From Gammaproteobacteria bacterium (lineage in GTDB: Bacteria; Pseudomonadota; Gammaproteobacteria; Nevskiales; Nevskiaceae): a DNA stretch of 64,000 bases. The notes beneath the pieces are model-generated. The model saw only the letters and a program-made list of their open reading frames with translations, did not search any database and was not told the DNA's origin. The DNA is taken from NCBI GenBank assembly GCA_026398875.1, contig JAPLSB010000024.1:287946-351945 (forward strand). Direction: 5' to 3'. Shown here one piece after another: positions 61,235-64,000 of the stretch. Numbering within the stretch: position 1 is the stretch's first letter; the number at the start of each line of letters is the position of its first letter. Both the position numbers and the translations under genes were made by a program.

Positions 61235-64000
61235 ATGACCCTCAAAACCCACCCCTTGCTCCGCCTCGCCACCGCGGCGCTGCTGCTGGCGGCTTCGTCG
61301 TCGGCGATGGCGCAGTCCGGCGGCACCTTTTTGAGTTATGTATTCATAAAATCCCAGTCGGAATTGGAAGCCGCAGCCAATGATTTTGCTCTCGTTGGCA
61401 GGGGAGACGTAGACGGGCCAGCTACCAGACGCAACCCTTACCCGGCTTATCTGTTGGCCGCCGGCACTTACAAGGTACCGCTCAACTTGCTTCAGGGACG
61501 CGCAGTTGCTGCGCTCTATGGCGGCTTTCCGGCCGACATTCCGAAACCCGCAAATGACGACGACTTCCTCGTCAAGCTCGCCGCTCGCGACCTGAAAAAA
61601 AACGTCACCGTGCTCAGTGGCGATTTGAACGACAACGGCATCGTCGATGAAGGGGATGCCACCTCGGTGGTCACCCTTCAGTCGCGCCTCCGCGGCACGA
61701 TTCTCGATGGCTTCCACATCGAAGGCGCCCTCGAATCGGCGGTGAAGGTAGACGGCGGCAGACCCACGCTGCGCAATCTGGTGATCCGGGGCAATGGCGA
61801 GCGCGGGCTGCACATTACCGGCGGCGCCACGTCCATCATCGACAACGTGCTGATCCACGGCAACGGCGGCACCGGCCTGGTGGTGGAAGGCGCCACCCCC
61901 AGCTTCACCGGCCTGACGATTGCCGGCAACGGCAAGGCCAACACGGCGGTCGGCGGCTTGAGCTGCACCGGCCCGGGCGAGAGCTGCGGTACCTACCGCA
62001 ACAGCATCATCTGGGGTAACACCGGCGAAGACGTGAAGCTGTCGTCGGACAGCAGCGTGTTGCCCAACCCCACCTTTCACCACTCGCTGCTGCAGGGCTG
62101 CAAAGTCGGCGGCACCTGGAACCCGGCTTGCGGCATCGACGGCAGCAACAACCTGAGCGATGCCGACCCGCAGTTTGTCGATGCCAAGTTCTGCACCGTG
62201 GTTCCCAACCGCGTGGGCGACTACCGCCTGCAAACCGGCAGCCCTGCGCTCGATGTCGGCGACAACGCGGCCAACACTCGGCCCAAGGACCTCGACGGAC
62301 GCGACCGCGTTCAGGGCGGCACCATCGACCTTGGCGCCTATGAAGGCGGCGTGGTCGTGCCGCCCGTTGACGCTGCTTGCGGCACGGCCAACGGCGAGGC
62401 CACTGCGACGGCACCCACGAGCTGTTCGCTGTGCGAAACCGGTACCGCCAGCGCCGTCGCCGGCACTGATGGCGCCTGGGGCTGGAGCTGCACCGGGACC
62501 GGCACTGGCAGCACCGCAACCTGCTCGGCACCGTATGCCACGCCGACGATCACGCTGAAGGCCTCCCCGACCAGTATCACCGTCGGCGGCGACGGCAGCA
62601 CCTTGACCGGCACCAGCACCTCGGGCCTGAAGCCGGACCTGACCAGCACCACCACCGATATCTGCTCGGTGATGCCGTTTGTCGGCGGTCCAATCGGCAC
62701 CACGGTGATCGCCACCGGCGTTGCTGCCGGCACCTGCACCGTCAAGGCGACACTGGCCGGTACCGGGGATACCGGGACGTTCCGTTATCTCGCCGCTGCT
62801 GACGAATCCGTCGACATCACGGTGGCCAAGGGTGCGCAGACCATCACCGGCTTCGCTGCCGGCAAGACCACGCTCAAGGTCGGTGAAATGACCACGCTGT
62901 CGGCCACCGGTGGCGAGTCGGGCAACGAGGTCAGCTTCAAGAGCCTGAGCAGCGAGATCTGCTTCGTCAGTGGGGCGATGGTCACGGCACTGTCGGCCGG
63001 CACCTGCACGGTGGCCGCCGATCAGGCCGGCAATGATGGCTACAACGCGGCCACCCAGAAGACCCTCGATATCACCGTCGCCAAGGCCGCACAGCTGATC
63101 AGCGGCTTCAAGGCCAACCCGGCGTCGCTGAAGGTCGGCGGCATGGCCACGCTGTCGGCATCCGGCGGTGCCTCGGGCAATTCGATCAGCTTCCGCAGCA
63201 GCACCAGCGAGATCTGCTCGGTCAGCGGGGCGATGGTCACCGCGCTATCGGCCGGTACCTGCACGGTGATCGCCAGCCAGGCCGGCAATGCCGATTTCGA
63301 AGCGGCCGACGAGGTGTCGCTGAACGTGCCGGTTGCCAAGGCCGCACAGCTGATCAGTGGGTTCACGGCGAATCCGTCAACGATCAAGGTCGGCCAGACC
63401 AGCCAGCTTTCCGCCTTTGGTGGTGCTTCGGGCAATCCGATCACCTTCAGCAGCACGACCGATACCTGCAGCGTCAGCGGCAGCACGGTCACGGCCCTCG
63501 CCGTCGGCACCTGCACGGTCACTGCCAGTCAGGCCGGCAATGCCGATTTCGACGCGGCCGAGACGGCGATGCTGAACATCGGCATCGAAGCCGCGGATGT
63601 CACAACCGCGCCGGCGCTGGCGCTGGACATGAACGATCTGGACTTCGGTACCGGCTACCTGCTGCGCTTCCGCGACATCGGGGTCGAAACCACCAGCGAA
63701 GCCGAAGTGGTGACGCTGAGCAATACCGGCACGGCACCGCTGGCCATCAGCAGCATCGTCACCACCGGCGATTTCCGCCACACGACGACCTGCGGCACGT
63801 CGGTGGCACCGGGTGCGACCTGCACGATCTCGATCCGCTTCTCGCCGAAGGCCGTCGGCACCCGCACCGGCGAAACCCGGATCACCAGCAATGCCGTCAC
63901 CAGCCCGGATCTGATCCGCCTGTCCGGCACCGGAAAGGGCCTGCAGCCGGCAATCAAGACCAACGTCAGCAGCTTCAACTTCGGTCGCGTCCGTGTCGGC
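61235..64000 (+). CDS. Large secreted repeat protein (3' end outside window)
   Basis: About 922 codons, open at the window edge. Signal peptide (TLKTHPLLRLATAALLLAASSSAMAQ). Residues about 100-370: a right-handed beta-helix with choice-of-anchor Q-type features (DGFHIEGALESAVKVDGGRPTLRNLVI; DADPQFVDAK; SPALDVGDNAA; DLDGRDRVQGGTIDLGAYE). Then a cysteine-rich segment and four Ig-like repeats of about 85-90 residues, each with ITGF/ISGF, LSA.GG.SGN and C-S-V-S-G plus GTCTV. Last, ASH/choice-of-anchor D-type domains (VTLSNTGTAPLAISSIVTTGDF). It is probably displayed or released at the surface. An in-frame ATG at 61010 would add 75 residues before the signal peptide; I prefer 61235. Confidence 0.85.
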   Translation, partial: MTLKTHPLLRLATAALLLAASSSAMAQSGGTFLSYVFIKSQSELEAAANDFALVGRGDVDGPATRRNPYPAYLLAAGTYKVPLNLLQGRAVAALYGGFPADIPKPANDDDFLVKLAARDLKKNVTVLSGDLNDNGIVDEGDATSVVTLQSRLRGTILDGFHIEGALESAVKVDGGRPTLRNLVIRGNGERGLHITGGATSIIDNVLIHGNGGTGLVVEGATPSFTGLTIAGNGKANTAVGGLSCTGPGESCGTYRNSIIWGNTGEDVKLSSDSSVLPNPTFHHSLLQGCKVGGTWNPACGIDGSNNLSDADPQFVDAKFCTVVPNRVGDYRLQTGSPALDVGDNAANTRPKDLDGRDRVQGGTIDLGAYEGGVVVPPVDAACGTANGEATATAPTSCSLCETGTASAVAGTDGAWGWSCTGTGTGSTATCSAPYATPTITLKASPTSITVGGDGSTLTGTSTSGLKPDLTSTTTDICSVMPFVGGPIGTTVIATGVAAGTCTVKATLAGTGDTGTFRYLAAADESVDITVAKGAQTITGFAAGKTTLKVGEMTTLSATGGESGNEVSFKSLSSEICFVSGAMVTALSAGTCTVAADQAGNDGYNAATQKTLDITVAKAAQLISGFKANPASLKVGGMATLSASGGASGNSISFRSSTSEICSVSGAMVTALSAGTCTVIASQAGNADFEAADEVSLNVPVAKAAQLISGFTANPSTIKVGQTSQLSAFGGASGNPITFSSTTDTCSVSGSTVTALAVGTCTVTASQAGNADFDAAETAMLNIGIEAADVTTAPALALDMNDLDFGTGYLLRFRDIGVETTSEAEVVTLSNTGTAPLAISSIVTTGDFRHTTTCGTSVAPGATCTISIRFSPKAVGTRTGETRITSNAVTSPDLIRLSGTGKGLQPAIKTNVSSFNFGRVRVG

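Noticed and set aside
60884..62233. 449-codon minus-strand open frame
   Set aside because: It runs antisense to the secreted beta-helix protein, which has a signal peptide and known repeat patterns; the minus frame has no family features.

Overview
The window is GC-rich (about two thirds G+C by eye) and carries outer-membrane porins, a TonB receptor, twin-arginine signals and sigma-54 promoters, so it comes from a Gram-negative proteobacterium. The gene mix (PQQ alcohol dehydrogenase with a Ped-type ABC cluster, PhaB-like reductase, Baeyer-Villiger-type monooxygenases, MMPL/DUF1329/DUF1302/YCF48 modules) would fit an alcohol-, hydrocarbon- or steroid-using gammaproteobacterium such as a Nevskiales/Solimonas-like organism. 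That placement is inference. I saw no rRNA, tRNA, CRISPR array, transposase or phage gene.

Left part, 1-13.5 kb: an alcohol-oxidation island. It holds a PQQ alcohol dehydrogenase cut by the window edge, a porin, a two-component pair, an NAD aldehyde dehydrogenase, an AcoR-type sigma-54 activator, and a pqqABCDE operon ending in an EthD-family gene. Near-consensus -24/-12 elements lie upstream of the dehydrogenase, porin, aldehyde dehydrogenase and pqqA. This suggests one sigma-54 regulon controlled by the local activator: alcohol entry, oxidation to aldehyde, oxidation to acid, and cofactor supply.

13.6-19.8 kb (plus strand): an MscS-like channel, a soluble MgtE-N/CBS protein and an MgtE Mg2+ transporter in one overlapping operon; a basic secreted protein; a PepSY lipoprotein; and an intact flavin monooxygenase.

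19.9-39.0 kb (minus strand throughout): a tightly overlapping ABC cluster of the type linked to PQQ alcohol catabolism (PedC-like permease, binding protein, YVTN propeller, ATPase) fused head-to-tail with a NitT/TauT-like ABC system; a thioredoxin; a PhaB-like reductase; a DMT exporter; an M48 protease; a TonB receptor; a LOG protein; a SnoaL-like protein; a monooxygenase broken by a 2-base deletion; then an MMPL transporter and DUF1329 protein.

39.2-53.5 kb (plus strand): a FixL/FixJ-like pair, an MDR-type oxidoreductase, a MalT-like LuxR regulator, and a second module of MMPL, DUF1329, YCF48 and DUF1302 followed by an SDR. The two MMPL/DUF1329 modules lie in opposite orientations around these regulators, which suggests a duplicated envelope system for a hydrophobic substrate.

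53.5-54.4 kb: five hairpin-forming tandem repeats of about 167 bp in an A-B-A-B-A pattern. 54.4-64 kb: a second MDR-type oxidoreductase, a gliding-type ABC system (ATPase, GldF-GldG fusion, DUF4340), about 650-880 bp with no recognised gene, and the start of a large secreted repeat protein that runs off the right edge.
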